Shown in pieces: positions 22,973-36,290 of a stretch of 64,000 nt of DNA; the stretch's first letter is position 1; every line of letters starts with the position of its first letter. The stretch comes from Mactromeris polynyma (taxonomy: Eukaryota; Mollusca; Bivalvia; Venerida; Mactridae). A program made the position numbers and the translations under genes. The stretch covers positions 3,348,001 through 3,412,000 of the forward strand of contig JASFXZ010000015.1 in the NCBI GenBank assembly GCA_032209605.1. Reading direction: 5' to 3'. The notes beneath the pieces are model-generated. The model ran no database searches. It had not been told where the DNA came from and saw only the letters and a list, made by a program, of their open reading frames with translations.

Positions 22973-23285
22973 TTACAATATACTGGTCAAAAGTGATGAC
23001 CCGCCTGTAGGCTACTACTTATATAGGTTCTAACAAGCGACAGGATTCGTCTTCGGGTTGAGTTTTGATTGCGGTAAGCTGTAATATGAATTGAACTATC
23101 GGACAATGTCTATAATAACCTGTCGTTTCAGATTATTATGTCACACTGTAGTGACGATTCTTGAAATACAACATGACGGGTTAACTATTTTGACCCGTAC
23201 ATGCCTTACGTAATGTATTGTCGAGATCCTATTTATACACTAAGACGGTGTACCAGGATATATGTTACCATTTTGAATGATAATA

Positions 23286-23459
23286 CAGTCGGATCTCGCT
23301 TAGTCGACAACCTTCAATCCGAATACGTGTGGTTATTCGAAATAAATATCAGGTCCCGATTCTCCTTCAGCACTTCGAATTGAAATGGGTTCTTCGATAC
23401 CATGTATTATTCGAAACAAAATTTAGATCCGATGAATTCGAATGAACGAGGCTTGGCTG
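23286..23459. mobile_element. Short pogo/Tigger-like MITE (174 bp)
   Basis: Begins CAGTCGGATCTCG and ends with imperfect inverted CGAGGCTTGGCTG, flanked by TA on both sides (23284-23285, 23460-23461), as for Tc1/mariner-pogo insertions. Inside are several TTCGAA-type motifs. Related starts occur at 33129 and 60150. Confidence 0.65.
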
Positions 23460-23461
23460 TA

Positions 23462-24190
23462 TTTCTATTTTGATGTTAATAACACCTGAACATTGTTACT
23501 TCAAATTTGTATACTTTATTTTTGTATAAAGTTTTATTTGGTATACACAGTATACTATAAAAAAGACCTTTTAAGACAGTCGGTATGTTGCCAGTGTCTA
23601 CTGTGTTTTCATTTATTTGTTCATCTGCGCAATATCATTTTGTAGTATTACAAACGTGCTTATAAATATATGAATACTAGTAATTTTGTTCTGTTTTTTG
23701 TAAAGTCCTGAAACATTTATTATATAGCATAAGATAGGTGCTCCACTCATCTATGTACTGCAAAACAACACAAACAAACATCTTTTGTAAACGTGACGTA
23801 GTTTTGGTACAATGCAACATCTGCAGAGCCACATTCTTTGGGAGACGCCCAGTTTGACTGTTGTTTAGTGACTGTAGCTGTAAGTGGCCAAATCGTTAAA
23901 AATACTTACTGCAGAAAAACTGATAATGTTGTTGAAGAGAGGACATCCCTGGAGAGTGGGCATAATACTAGAATATGCTTTAAACATCGGGAATAAACTG
24001 CTTGATAAATGGATGCGTTTATTTGATTGATACACACTTGGCATTAATAACAGGATTTGTTTATTTAAACTTATTTATTTGACATCAATTGTGAAACATA
24101 AAAACTGTATTTTTAATTTTATAAATCACTCTAGATGAAGGCTTCCTGAGTAACTTACCAATACTTACCCAAAGTTTGCATCTCAACCAC
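23462..24190. other. Noncoding stretch
   Basis: No feature recognised apart from AT-rich sequence. Confidence 0.4.
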
Positions 24191-24258
24191 TCGGAATTTC
24201 GAACTCATGGCTTCCGGATCTAGGAGTCAGACACTCAACCCCTTGACAACTATGTCTG
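24191..24258 (-). repeat. tRNA-derived SINE remnant (same head as 3584)
   Basis: The minus strand reads AAGGGGTTGAGTGTCTGACT, then CCTAGATCCGG, then CATGAGTTCGAAATTCC, with A-box-like and B-box-like (GAGTTCGAAATTCC) parts. Similar to 3591-3640. Confidence 0.5.
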
Positions 24259-26026
24259 TCTTAAAAAAGGGTTTTCAGCTAAACATGCCAAATTATGACT
24301 AATACTTTATGGCTATCCTAAGAATATCCTTGAAGAATGAATTGTGCTGTTACGGTCAGCTAAGGAAAACAATATAGCAGTGAGACTTGGAATCAGGGTA
24401 GTATCCCGGTTCAACCTGTTTTCGGCAATGCAGCGGTTAATCGATGCGCAAGCTATAAAAGAATGTTCGGAAAACTATTTTCAATATCAGATAATATCGA
24501 GTAGCTTTCTTACTTACATCAGAAATAAATAAATTGTAATGACATCGTATTTTGTTTTACTTATGCGCTATCAACATGGTCGACCTAATTTACATCCAAG
24601 GGAAGTAATCCAACCAGTTTTTGGCAACTACAGTAAATTTATACTGCACTAAAATGTCTATGATGCACTAACACGGGAATTGGCCAAATTTAACAGTAAC
24701 TTAATTTGAATTGTTTTAACATAAAGTAATCGTCAATTAAACGTATACCATTGCTTTTATTGATCAAATTGTTTCCCTTATTGGCTGACTACAGTTAGGG
24801 CAGACGGATGTGTCAATCCATCTGATAACCCTAGCAGTAGTTAAATATGACAAATACACCCATCCATGACAAGTTTTATACTGACCCCAAATTTACTATT
24901 ATAATCTTTAGGATCCCATTTCATGTATATTATGTTGAACATTGTTGGAAACCATGCATTTACACTGTATCAATCAATTAAAAATCGGTCAGTTCACAAC
25001 CTTCTAGATATTTAATAAGCTACCAGGCATATACTGTCACTTTATCTTTTATGTGAAATATACTTGAAAAACGATTAAAAGGAGGCGGGACTTAGCCATT
25101 GACCTACTTTAGCAGACGAACACATTCGGAGTAAACAACTTGTAGTGTTTACGTAAAAATGATGATCTATCAATGAGGAAAATTTGGAAATAGTAAAACC
25201 AATGCAAAATACGGCAACATTGCATATTTTTGCTAATATTCACCGTTCTTATTTCCAATTTGACTCGAAAAAATATTGCGCGACATTTCTATGATGCGTG
25301 TAAACAAAAACACGTACCTGACCCGGACGTGACGTAACTCATATGAAAAAACTAAAACTTTGCAGGGCTGCCGAAAACAGGTTAGTGCCGAATTTAGGTT
25401 GATATATTACCCTTCTCTCCTGGTCAAACCTTAGTGAATTCTAGTTCTTGTACTCTAACCATTTGAATAACACGCCATTTATAAGAGTTTGTATACATGA
25501 TATGAATGTCTAATATTATATTTCAAGAAATTATATTTCAATATTTAATTAATTTTCGTTCGTTCCCGTTCTGATTACTGGGCCGATTTTTCATCAGAAT
25601 TCAATATTGTGAGCAATCTGATTTATATTGCAGTATTTCATTTAACAACGTAAACATACGCCTGTTGTTACCATAACTGTTATATTCCGTAAACAAACAG
25701 TTCAATGCCAACATAACAGAGATGTATGTTGGTCAATTTTCACACACCATATATGTCAGTTTCTTAGGTCCGTTTGCCTTTGTATATGTTTAGTTCCTTG
25801 TGTCTTTGGACGTCTGTACACTTTGTATATTATCCTCGAAGTTTTGTTAATTTTTCCTGACTTTAATTACTCAAAACTCATATTGAGTTACATTATAATA
25901 CATTAGCTGTTATGTAAAGCACAAACAGTGAGGCGTTATGAAGCATTCGGTACAATGCGTTCATTGTAAAACTGAATGAAGAAGCATTGTACGGTGGCAT
26001 AGAGGTGACATTTTAGAAATTATTTT
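24259..26026. other. Noncoding stretch
   Basis: Nothing certain. A small imperfect palindrome lies at 24795-24833 (TTAGGG...CCCTA). The segment GGTGGCATAGAGGTGACAT at about 25993-26011 recurs inverted at about 29500-29523. Confidence 0.4.
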
Positions 26027-26153
26027 ATCTCGTTCCCACGACTTACTATCTTGTTCCCAGGACATACTATCTCGTTCCCACAACATGCTATCTCGTTCCC
26101 ACGACTTAGTATCACGTGGTCACAACTTAACGATCTCGTTCCCACGACATACT
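26027..26153. repeat. 21-bp tandem repeat, 6 units
   Basis: Units of ATCTCGTTCCCACGACTTAC type at 26027, 26048, 26069, 26090, 26111 (22 bp, diverged) and 26133. Confidence 0.85.
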
Positions 26154-26696
26154 ATCTCCAGGGAATGACATGTCCAACTTTCTGACTCATCGCAAGATTC
26201 CCAAGATCTGATCGATATTGGCTCCATGCTATAACCGATTATATATACACTACTGTAACGTCTCGCATTCATTATCTTTCGCGACTTAATTAGCCACCCT
26301 CTGTGTTTAGCCATCATAATGTAATTGCCCCGGGCTGTACTGATTTATCAGAATGTATACTTATTATAGCCTCTTTCGAAAATAAATATATTTAATTAGG
26401 CACCATAAAGTTTTGCCTTGTATTTTGTTTCGGCAAGGTAGGATGTATTATGGTAGCTACTTAGCTTTCTAGCATCGCAAACATACATGTGTCTCTTTTC
26501 GAGTACAATTATAATGACACTGACCAATACAACTACTTATTTTGTCTGTTACATTTAAAAACATGATGATGGAGTGCAACTATTTATACAAACATCATAT
26601 GTGCATTGGTGATTATATCTAATTGATAGTAAATATAAATTTATTTGTGCTATATTATGTACAATTGTGTACGCCAGACAATAAATTAACACTTAA

Positions 26697-27328
26697 AGGT
26701 GCTGAACTCCAGATTGACGAGCGAGCAAAAAAAAAGAAAATTGTCAAACATTTTCAAAATCTTGATATTGTTGCACGTAAAACTCTGAAACATTCTTACT
26801 TTCATTCATCATTACTTGCGAAACATTGTCATTGCGTAGTTTTTCCATCGAACATTTTACTAGGGTTAGTCTACCCAGTAAATCTAAAAATAGAACCGTA
26901 AACATTGAGCTCATGCGCATTCGGAACGTTTCTGTGTAAACAATTCATCAGCGCAAAGAAAATAATAAATGCAGTAAACAAGGTAGCCATAAGTCACTTA
27001 CTATTTATTTGCAGGCAACACAAATAAATTATCACTGAACAATTATCTCCTCGATGTCAGTAGTGGATCACGCCATTGTGTATGTTTATATTGCAAATTT
27101 ATCATGTGACTTGTGAGGTGCATGCTAGATGGGAACTCAGCGGTATTTTTAAACTGGAAAATCCCGATTGCTCGATATTACGACGACGATTTAATTAGCC
27201 TAATTGCTTTTAATGATTCAAATATTCACCATGTACAGCTTTTATTTACGTTTATGATGATAAGACTACACATATTTTGCGGAATTGCAAAATACGACGA
27301 TTTGTTTTCAATCTGGAGTTCTGCACCT
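26697..27328. mobile_element. TTAA-flanked MITE (632 bp)
   Basis: Inverted ends AGGTGCTGAACTCCAGATTG (left) and the reverse complement of AGGTGCAGAACTCCAGATTG (right), flanked by TTAA on both sides (26693-26696, 27329-27332). TTAA target sites are typical of piggyBac-like elements. The two open frames within are not protein-like. Confidence 0.65.
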
Positions 27329-27549
27329 TTAAGCCTGTAGATTGAATATAGTATTATGTTCTACGTACTTTTGCATTGTTTATGTTCGGGTATTTGTTAA
27401 ATATATTTGCAAACAAATGATAAGTTTTTTTGTTTTTTTTTCAAAATCAGCAACCTACGTTAAATATGTAAATCTTAATTACAATTTGTACGTTATTGAT
27501 ATCGCCAATGTTTCTTTTAATAAATGTTACATTAACATCCATTGTTTGA

Positions 27550-27839
27550 CGCCAATTATAAATTACAAATCTGGTTTTAAATGGTCGTTTTTGTGAATAG
27601 GTACCCTCAATGCCATTCAAAAACATAAACTATAGTTGATAAAATTGCATTACATTGCACAGTGATCTCTATCTCACGAAGGTTGAATTTCGTTATTTAA
27701 CTAAATAAACGAATCGTGCGCAAGAATGGCATTAATAACATTTTTTAAAACGCCAATTATCAACTGGTGGGTAGTCAGGTGTTCGTGTCTGTTTATATGA
27801 TACCTCAATGTCATTCAAAAACATAATACAGTTGATAAA
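27550..27839. repeat. 201-bp-spaced direct repeat
   Basis: Segments 27550-27643 and 27751-27839 share CGCCAATTAT at the start and CATTCAAAAACATAA ... GTTGATAAA at the end. Confidence 0.6.
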
Positions 27840-30000
27840 CCAAGACGATATTGTTCAGTGGAACAGGTATATGGAAGATACTCGCTGTATAAATTACATT
27901 ATGCATTGTGTCATTTGTCTTTGAAGCGTTGTTACCAGTTTATGCCATATGTTAGCCGTCACGGAAGGTTTTTATTTATAGTTCATCGTGGATAATTCTT
28001 TGTTCTAATAATCAAATTGCTGCTTACTTATGGTTCTTCAAATTCGGTATATAACCATGTATGTATAATTGTACATGGTGTATTCTTGTTCATGTCAAAG
28101 ACGTGTTTTAGCTTTATACATTCCGTATTTTAAACTATTGTATATAACCAAATTATTTGTCCATTATTTGTAAGTGGATATGGGTGGTAAATCATGCCGG
28201 TCACATTCTGCCAAAAATACGTATTGTTAAAATGTTCGACATGCTTCCATCTTGTATAATAATTTAATACATTAAAGTCTCATCTTTGTACAAGCATAAA
28301 TATACGTAGATAATAAAGAACATACCAACATCGCACAAAGCCATTCAAATAAGAAATATAAGAGACTATTGTATGTGTTGAACTATAAGTTAAATATGTT
28401 TGTAGCAGACTTCACACTCTCCGAAATACGCGAGTTTGTTTTAATGCGTATGACATGTAACCAAGCTGAAGAAGATTAATTTAGATGATGAAGCAAGTCT
28501 TCACATGAAGATATTTCAAGGATATTATTATTTATGTGATGTTTCGTTAATACACTGTAGAAGGCGAAGCGCTGACAAACATCGATATGCCCACTATAAT
28601 GTTTGTGTACATAAAAGGTTCATAACTCATGAGAAAATCATTCGACCGACAGTGGTTAAGAAGCATTGGTTATGATGCATACGTCAGTTTATCTGCTTTT
28701 CAAATTTATGTTTTTTGATATTGTTGCTTTTTCAAATATTCGTTTCAGTAAAACATCTTAAAGAGAAGTGAGCTAAATGAGGCGTCGATGCACATGTCCA
28801 CCGCATAAAGCTTACGTGAACTAAATGCGGCACGGACTATATGTGACACTACATATAGTTCTTGTCTGGAAGGTTTAATTGTTGTTATAATTGTGTTATT
28901 AAGGTACAGTTTTTATTTTTAAAAACTAACATAATTATATCATGAAATTAAATACACGGCATTGAAACACTCTACATTTGTATCAGCCAGCATGCAAATA
29001 TCATTTTATTCTGTGTTTGAGCATCGTCTGCTGAATATAACGCTCTACGGTCAGCATTTTCTTTTCTGACCATAAAAATGGCCCAAATACATACAACAAT
29101 GGACAATGATTACTTCTGACCAAACATTCATCTAGTATATGCAAATGAAGCAGCTAATTGCCCGAAACTGCACGCAGCGCTTTAAAATCGGGGTTTCAAC
29201 TAAGTCCGTGTTCCAGTATTTTGGCCCCTATTGCGGAAGAAAAAATACGACTGTTCTAACATAAAAGTGACTTATACTCTGTAATTAAGAATAAACTAAT
29301 ACTTTTATAAACACTTGGGTTGAGAAAAGCCGTGAAATACGGGAAAAAATGCAATCCCGACAAAGAAATGGTAAAAACTAAACGGGTACATGTATTTTTT
29401 CAATTTTCTTTGTCAGCAATTTTACTTGTAGCGACGAGTCAATGTACCAACACATTTCGGTTGGGAAGCATACATCCTCGGATTAAAATGATTACACACA
29501 TGTCACCTCTATGCCACCGCAACATTGTCACATACAGAGCCACCTTAAAGTACAAATATTCATTCATTTAATCAAATACTATATCAAAGGGACTTGACAC
29601 AAACATACATCTTGGTGAAAAGTAGAGTACCACCGTGTTAAACCACTATAAGTAAAAACCTGATGTGAGGGTGCATCAAACTTCATAATTATCTTAAGGC
29701 GCAATACGTTAGATACAAGGCTTACAGTACGTATGTTAAAAATTATTTCTTACATATGTAAGCACAATGACACTTAACGACATCTTCTGTTTATTTCAAA
29801 AAGATGAATAAAAAAATCCGATTAGTCAGAATTTGTGTGTAAAAGTACATTTGTATGTCTGAATTTCTGTGTTATAGTCCGTACATTGTATGTATGCAAT
29901 TGGTTTCTGTCGGTTCAGAAATATGTCGCGTCAATATTAATTGAACAGACAAGTATTTCGTAATAACGTCATGCAACTACAAGCCAACAAATAAATTATA
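27840..30000. other. Noncoding stretch
   Basis: AT-rich, no gene seen. The segment GCGGCACGGACT at about 28828 recurs at about 55111 in related context. Confidence 0.4.
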
Positions 30001-30121
30001 TGACACGTGACTTTGTTTTTGTGGTTGCTATGACGACGCAGTACCCGGGAACGTCTGCAGACTAGCTGATATCTCATTCAGAATTGCGCCGGACAGCAGT
30101 GGAGACAAACTTGAAAACATG
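30001..30121 (+). promoter_or_regulatory. Possible first exon and promoter of gene 2
   Basis: A locally GC-richer stretch contains CACGTG, GGTTGCTATGACGACGC and CCCGGG and ends AAAACATG directly before a strong donor GTAAGA (30122). Spliced to the acceptor at 38130, this ATG (30119-30121) reads ATTAAGAAC and then the signal-peptide ATG in frame, adding four residues. The intron would be 8.0 kb. No other evidence links them. Confidence 0.3.
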
Positions 30122-31072
30122 GTAAGAGAAATTAAATTAATTTGTTAATTGTCTGCGTATGATTGATAACTGTACTTGTATTATTGCTCTGCTGAATTCT
30201 ACAATTTTACATTTTAATTAAATTAATTTTAATCTATCTTATTGATATATAATTCACAAATTCTGAAAAATATTAAACTTCGATATTTTGACTTTTTTAC
30301 TTAAATTGTGGTTGATCAAACCATGTTCATTGATATATTGAAAGTTTACACCCTTACCACATCGACACCGATACAAATCTAATATAACGATTTCTGATCG
30401 TGTTTAATTATTTTGAAGCAGCTAATAAAGATTTACTACAAATCACTTACTTAATTCGAAATCCAAATGAAAAAAAAACAGGATTATAAAATTAAATCAT
30501 AAATGTTGGATTGGCGATTTTAGCAACATTTGAGTTTATTTTTGTTTAAATCAAATGTTATTGCTATTAATGGCTTCACGATAACACTGTTTTGTATTAA
30601 GTTTATCTTGAATCCAGTTAGATAGATATATTTATTTGCATATTGAACACTGAATATTTTTTTTACAAAGCAGCAATAATCATTTTTACAGTAATAAGCA
30701 GCGTGACAAATGACGAGAAAGCATGTAATTTAGGTTTGTGAATTTTAGAAATCTGTTTTCTAAATGGTAATAAAAGATATTTTGCATGTGTTATTTTACA
30801 TGCGTTCTCGGGAGATACAGTGCAATATAACGCATGCTGTTGTTATTTCGTTGTATAATGTGGCTATAAGTCACATAAGCAGCCAGGGTCAGGTTGTGAC
30901 ATTTCAAGCTATATGGGTGGAATTATACCCAAGGTGTCCATTGTAGCATTAAGAGTTATTTTCAATATATTTAGATTAAGATTAATTAGTTTGCATAAAT
31001 TATGAAACAAGTTATCACAATATATATTTATTATCGGAATGACTTCTTCTGTATTAATACTGGCCCATAATC

Positions 31073-31158
31073 CAGGGGTTCTGAAAACTCCGGTATTCGA
31101 ACCTGCTTCCTTTTAATCACTGGTGTTTAATCACCTGTAAACCACCGGGCCTCCCAAG
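31073..31158 (-). repeat. tRNA-like SINE head
   Basis: The minus strand has A-box-like GGCCCGGTGGTTTA and a near-perfect B box GGTTCGAATACC at suitable spacing. The acceptor stem is not preserved. A short SINE remnant rather than a working tRNA. Confidence 0.5.
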
Positions 31159-31869
31159 TTGTTCGTGCATTTCATCAGAAGTCCTAGGTGCACTTTTCAC
31201 TCCTAAGTTCACTTTTCGCATCCAAGCAAATATAAGCATGTTTTTTTACATGAATTTAAAAAACGCGATTCAACCCAACTTTAGTTTACTCTTAAAGAAT
31301 ATGAAATATTATAGATATAACACTTCAAAATGTATAAAACATATTGATTACACATGAATTATTCCTTCCAGAAAGTTCACTCCTATATTATCATACTTAG
31401 TATTTTTGATGAAACGCAGCCCTTTTTGCAAGTACTTAAACTTGTCTGTTCCGAAGCGTTCAGTTACTGTAATTATCGGCGCTATTATTTGTACTGATGT
31501 TTATCATGTATTGGTCTCTAAGGATGAACAATTAACGACAAGCTTCAAAGCACTTTAACAAAACAATTTTACTGATCGTGAATCAAATGTCTTTCATTCT
31601 CCATGAAATATTTCATTGATTTTAATTTTAATTTTATTTTATCGCAATCAAATTGTTAAAACGTTAAAAAGTGAGTTGTAAAATGGCATTACATTACTAT
31701 TGACCAATCATCTCGATGCCAACCAGTCCCGCGGCTATGTTGGTTGATTCCTGCCATTTCGTTCTGCCGTGTTGGGGTCCTCCAAACGGGTGGCATTACG
31801 CTACACAAACTAAAACATTTAAAGATGAACGTTATGCTATTTTTGTTTTAATTTGATTACCAAAACAAG

Positions 31870-32165
31870 CATGAAAATATACTTTATCTAGTTAAAACTT
31901 CAATAAGTATGCATCATCACAGAATACATTTGTAATGTATTTCTCTGTATTTGTCGAAAAAACACGTTTCTCTTATCATAAAATTAAAAACACTTCTTTT
32001 AACAATCGGGTTTGTCTGTTAGTAATATGATTAACCAATATTGTTTTAAACGGTTAAACATGACAATGGTTTTATTAATGTTGTTTTAGACTATGTATGA
32101 ACAATACTGGATGAAGCCCGTTAAACAATTTTAGGTTCAGATGAGCCAGATACATCTGCACAGGG
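31870..32165. repeat. Diverged partial copy of the duplicated 3' block
   Basis: Matches about 4890-5195, 44630-44930 and 54000-54300, the intron just before the GPI-tail exon, ending in ATGAGCCAGATACATCT. No tail exon follows here. Confidence 0.7.
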
Positions 32166-32514
32166 CGAAACTTTTTAATGCAACATTTTTGGTGATTAAG
32201 TATATGCGATAGAGTAGATCCCTTGTCTTACTCAACTTCTACATAAATATCTCAAATTTTCTGTGCAAATGGCATGTAGCTCAATTTAGCCCATTTTTGA
32301 TTTTCCATAACAAATAATGCTGAATTTATCATTTGATTTTTAAACAATTCACTTTTCACAAGTCTAGAAAAAATACAAATGCGGAATTTGAAAGTGAGAC
32401 ATCAATACTGTATAACTAACTAATTATTAGAATTCCATTCAACCTTACAAACTTTTAAGGTGTTGCAACAGAAGTGGTTGCACATTAAAGCTACATATAT
32501 ACGTTTATTTATTT

Positions 32515-33520
32515 AAGGAACTGTAGATACGCGTGAAATATTGATATGGGCGATGTTAGTTTGCTCTCCATTATTATGATGAGTTAATACTGAAACATCG
32601 TTAAACTGTTTGATGATATCGTACTTCTGTTCAGTGTGTGTACAAATTCAGTGTTGAGTATAAAACGCGAAATCCATTCCGTGGAAGCGCATCCAAATCC
32701 AAGTCACAAACATTGTGGACTGTGCGCGAATGTTCTCCAAATCTAGAGGCTGCTTTGAACATTTCACATATTTTTAAGACACTAGTGACATAGGTGTGTA
32801 CAGAGGTTCACACATCATTTTGGTTCACCGGTATGGTTGTTTTTCGTCCATATGGACACGTGACACGCACTTGTTGATAACTAACATCACCACACTTGTA
32901 AGTTCGTACATCGATACACCGGAACACTTTAAGAACCACTATAGGCCTATATTGCAACATATTCCGAACTGCTCTATTCTGAGCAGCAAACTCTATTTAA
33001 CAACATAATCCGTTTTTCAGAGTGAAATATTTATGAGCAAATTTAACCTCTCTGGGACAACCACAGATACATTGTATGTGTGTCACTAAAGGTTGTTTGC
33101 ATTTGAGAGATTGCTCTGTACATATATACAGTCGGACCTCGTTCATTCGAATTCATATGGTTCAAATATTATTTCGAATAATACGTAATTTCGAATAGCC
33201 CATTTCAAATCGACGTGCATAAGAAGATACTTGGGACCTGATATTTATTTCGAATGCTACGGAGTATTCGGATCGAAGGCTCCGTTTTTTATACAATAAA
33301 CGTTTAAATTTCACGAAAATGCTTAAGTTTAATTAAGTTTATGTTATGTTCAATAAGACCACCCTTGGGACCCTTGAAAACTTGTCCTAAGATTGAGGTG
33401 GTCTTAATATTGAGGTAAAATAAAGTGCAACCGTGAAAACGGACTGTTTATGGATTGTTTTAGCATTTGAAAATTTGAACTTTTAGATGAGGTTGTGAAA
33501 CTTTTACATTGTCAAAATAA
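32515..33520. repeat. Dispersed block, copy 1 (with pogo-like start at 33129)
   Basis: Shares three ordered pieces with 59530-61900: GGAACTGTAGATACGCGTGAA (32518), a single unit of the 45-bp repeat (about 32625-32670), CAGTCGGACCTCGTTCATTC (33129) and a GTGGTCTTAATATTGAG segment (about 33399). Lacks about 80 bases and about 1.27 kb present in the other copy. Confidence 0.7.
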
Positions 33521-35078
33521 TAAAACTTATGCTAATTTATCTATATTGAATCACGGGACCTACTTTTACGTAGTGACTGTGTTACGGTTACTATAACAAC
33601 ATTTACATTAAAAATGAAGTACTCTCCCCTGGTATCGTTTAATCAATACGACTGCTTATTATAATGTGACTTACAAAACATGCAAACAATTTCAATGTAA
33701 TTGATGCAACTTGAAAACATCACCTGAATCTAAAAGGACATTATATGTATTTCAACAGGTAAATTTTTCTGCATCGGCGACCATCTACTAAGGTACAGGC
33801 TATCATTACCTCGTCAAATATGTAATAAATATCCCGCTTTGCAAGTTGAGCAAATCGTAAAATCTAAAACACAGATGTTGACTAAAACTTCCCGGTCCAT
33901 AAAATACTTTATGTTCCGCATTCGTCTTCAAACTAGCGTACTTTAAAAGCCCCTCCAATATTGGGTAACAATTTTAAAGGATATCACTCGTGTTTGTGTC
34001 CAACTATTTTAAGTTGCAAAGAAAGCTTGTACTTATCTATTAAATATAAACCTATTGCATTTCTAATTAATATTCAATGTTAAAGTAGATTAACCTGTAT
34101 TATTAGGTCAAAGTTGAATGAACACGAGCTCTGAAATCGAGAATAGACATATTTAAAATACCATCCATGAAAGAAATGGATGGAGTAATTTGGCTTTGTC
34201 AGGTTAATCAACATTTGTAAACATATAAGACGACAGTTATAAAATAGTCGTCGTCTCTACAAGTCTGAGCAAGGTTACTGGTGCGTGAAGCATAACGACA
34301 CAACTGTAAATGTAAACAAACTGACTATTTCGTGTCCATGTAAACAAAGAACGAACGATGAATAAGTTGACTGTTGAACGATCAATAAATCTTTTGAGAT
34401 AAATTATAAACATATGAGGTGCATGAAATTATTGACTAATTATTTCTAAGTAACATATAGATGTCTTGTTTACGATAAACTTTTGTTTTATCTCGTATAT
34501 AAATAGTTGGACGTTTTGCATTATCGTTATGCTTTACTAATAACATTATTCTAACTACAAAACAATGTATCTACCTTTATTTACTGTAATATAATAACGT
34601 TGAGATGAGCTCGCGTACCCGGAGAATTGCGCAGTTTTAGGAAAGCCAGTAGCCATCTCTAGTTAGATATTCTGTATGTTGTCACTGACATTAATTGAAC
34701 TTGTAACATACACGGAAGGATTAATTACCTTCTCGAAGACAGTATAATTGAAGGAATGGAACTATTCAATAAAATACAGGCGAGAAGCTTTATCTTTTCA
34801 GTCGAAATATAATGCGCAAATTTGTGGTGCCTTAATTTTACCAACGCATTATGAAACTGAAATTCAGTTTTGATTATTTCTTTAAAAAGTATGATTTATT
34901 TATGGCAAATGAAGTACATTGCAGTTGTAAAACATAAGAAAATTGACATTGTCGCCAATTATGTCACTTCCATGAATTAAACTTAGTCTAACAATTGTTT
35001 TAATTGTTTAAACTATTCAAGTGAATTACCTCCCTTTATCAATTACATACATGTTTTGCAATAAAACACCGTTTAAAC
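33521..35078. other. Noncoding stretch
   Basis: AT-rich. No gene or repeat recognised. Confidence 0.4.
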
Positions 35079-35117
35079 ATATATATATATATATATACAA
35101 ATGTATATATATATATA
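35079..35117. repeat. (AT)n microsatellite
   Basis: Two AT runs separated by CAAATG. Confidence 0.9.
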
Positions 35118-35670
35118 GAATGACTGCCTAGAATATTGAATAACTTGCAACTGTTGTAAAATTAAATTGAACATGCATACAATTTAGAAATATATTTGTG
35201 TTAAGTTACAATAATATATATTGAAGGGAAATTATCTAATTAAATTTCCGTATCACATTGTTAACCATCAGGCGTGTAGCTACCTGTACGAAAAATACGC
35301 CGTTACGTACACATGCTTATCAAGAATAGAAAAAAGTGCAACAATGAACAGTTGAGCATTTGTATGCAGTTTGGGATACACATTTTGTGAATGTATAACG
35401 CTTCAAAATTTACTGTATTGCTAAAATACTACCAGATTGCAACACGAACGTTCTAGAAAACGGGGTTTCGGGGGTAGTATGCCCTTAGAACCCCTAGATT
35501 GTTTGCGTACACATTCTACCACCTCTGGCTTCGGCCCTGACCATATTATCACGACTGACGGCGAATATTTATCTTAACATCGATACTTCCGTCAGGTGAA
35601 TCTTTGAAGTATGCATAGTGCAGTGCTTGTGTAAACTAGTTCAGAGAATCAATAAACCGTGTCATTTGGA

Positions 35671-35900
35671 GATGCTGTGCTTACCATTAGTGGCTACCTG
35701 AACCTGTCGGGTTGGGATTGGAAGAAAAATAAATAACAAGTCAAGACATAGCACGCATCTCTTCATTACTCACCGGTATTCTCTGACTTCCTTGATGACA
35801 ATGGTCTAACCCAGGTGATCGATGTTCCTACTAGAAACAACGATATACTGAATATGTTCAGCACAAACCTTCCAAAACAAGGTTTAAAGCATGGCTCCTA
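35671..35900 (+). pseudogene. LINE (non-LTR retrotransposon) endonuclease fragment
   Basis: The frame contains SGYLNLSGWDWKKNK, then after two in-frame stops FSDFLDDNGLTQVIDVPTRN and DILNMFSTNLP. This is the GDFNxPxxDW ... LTQxVxxPTRxxNxLD region of LINE apurinic-type endonucleases (EEP family). The catalytic GDFN reads GYLN. Only about 75 codons remain; no reverse transcriptase seen nearby. Confidence 0.75.
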
Positions 35901-36026
35901 TTCTAGGGATATCTTATCACGATGTTGTGCTTGTGTAATTCACCACCCAATTGGTACACACAACAAGTACAACAAGATATCACTTTAAATACAATATCAA
36001 GTCGGACAAGAGGTACCTACAAAATG

Positions 36027-36290
36027 TCTCCCGTGTTCGAGTGGTTCACGTCACCCGTAACTGAGTGGTTAGCGTCTCCCGTGGCCGAGTGGTTAACGTC
36101 TCCCGTGGCCGAGTGATTAACGTCTCCCGTGGCCGAGTGGTAAACGTCTCCGGTGGCCGAGTGGTTAACGTCTCCCGTGTTCGAGTGGTTCACGTCACCC
36201 GTAACTGAGTGGTTAACATCTCCCGTGACCGAGTGGTTAACGTCTCCCGTGGTCGAGTGGTTAACATCTCCCGTGTCCGAGTGGTTAAAG
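36027..36290 (+). repeat. 24-bp tandem array of Pol III A-box-like units, 11 units
   Basis: Eleven exact 24-base units (27, 51, 75 ... after 36000), each holding a variant of TGGCCGAGTGGTTAA, which is the A-box region of the SINE that follows at 36291. Units 1-2 and 7-8 share the same variants, suggesting a six-unit duplication. Open frames through it (8-residue repeats on both strands) are by-products of the 24-base period. Confidence 0.9.

Noticed and set aside
26623..27340. Protein-coding gene in two plus-strand frames
   Set aside because: Both frames overlap a TTAA-flanked MITE with inverted ends. Composition is not protein-like.
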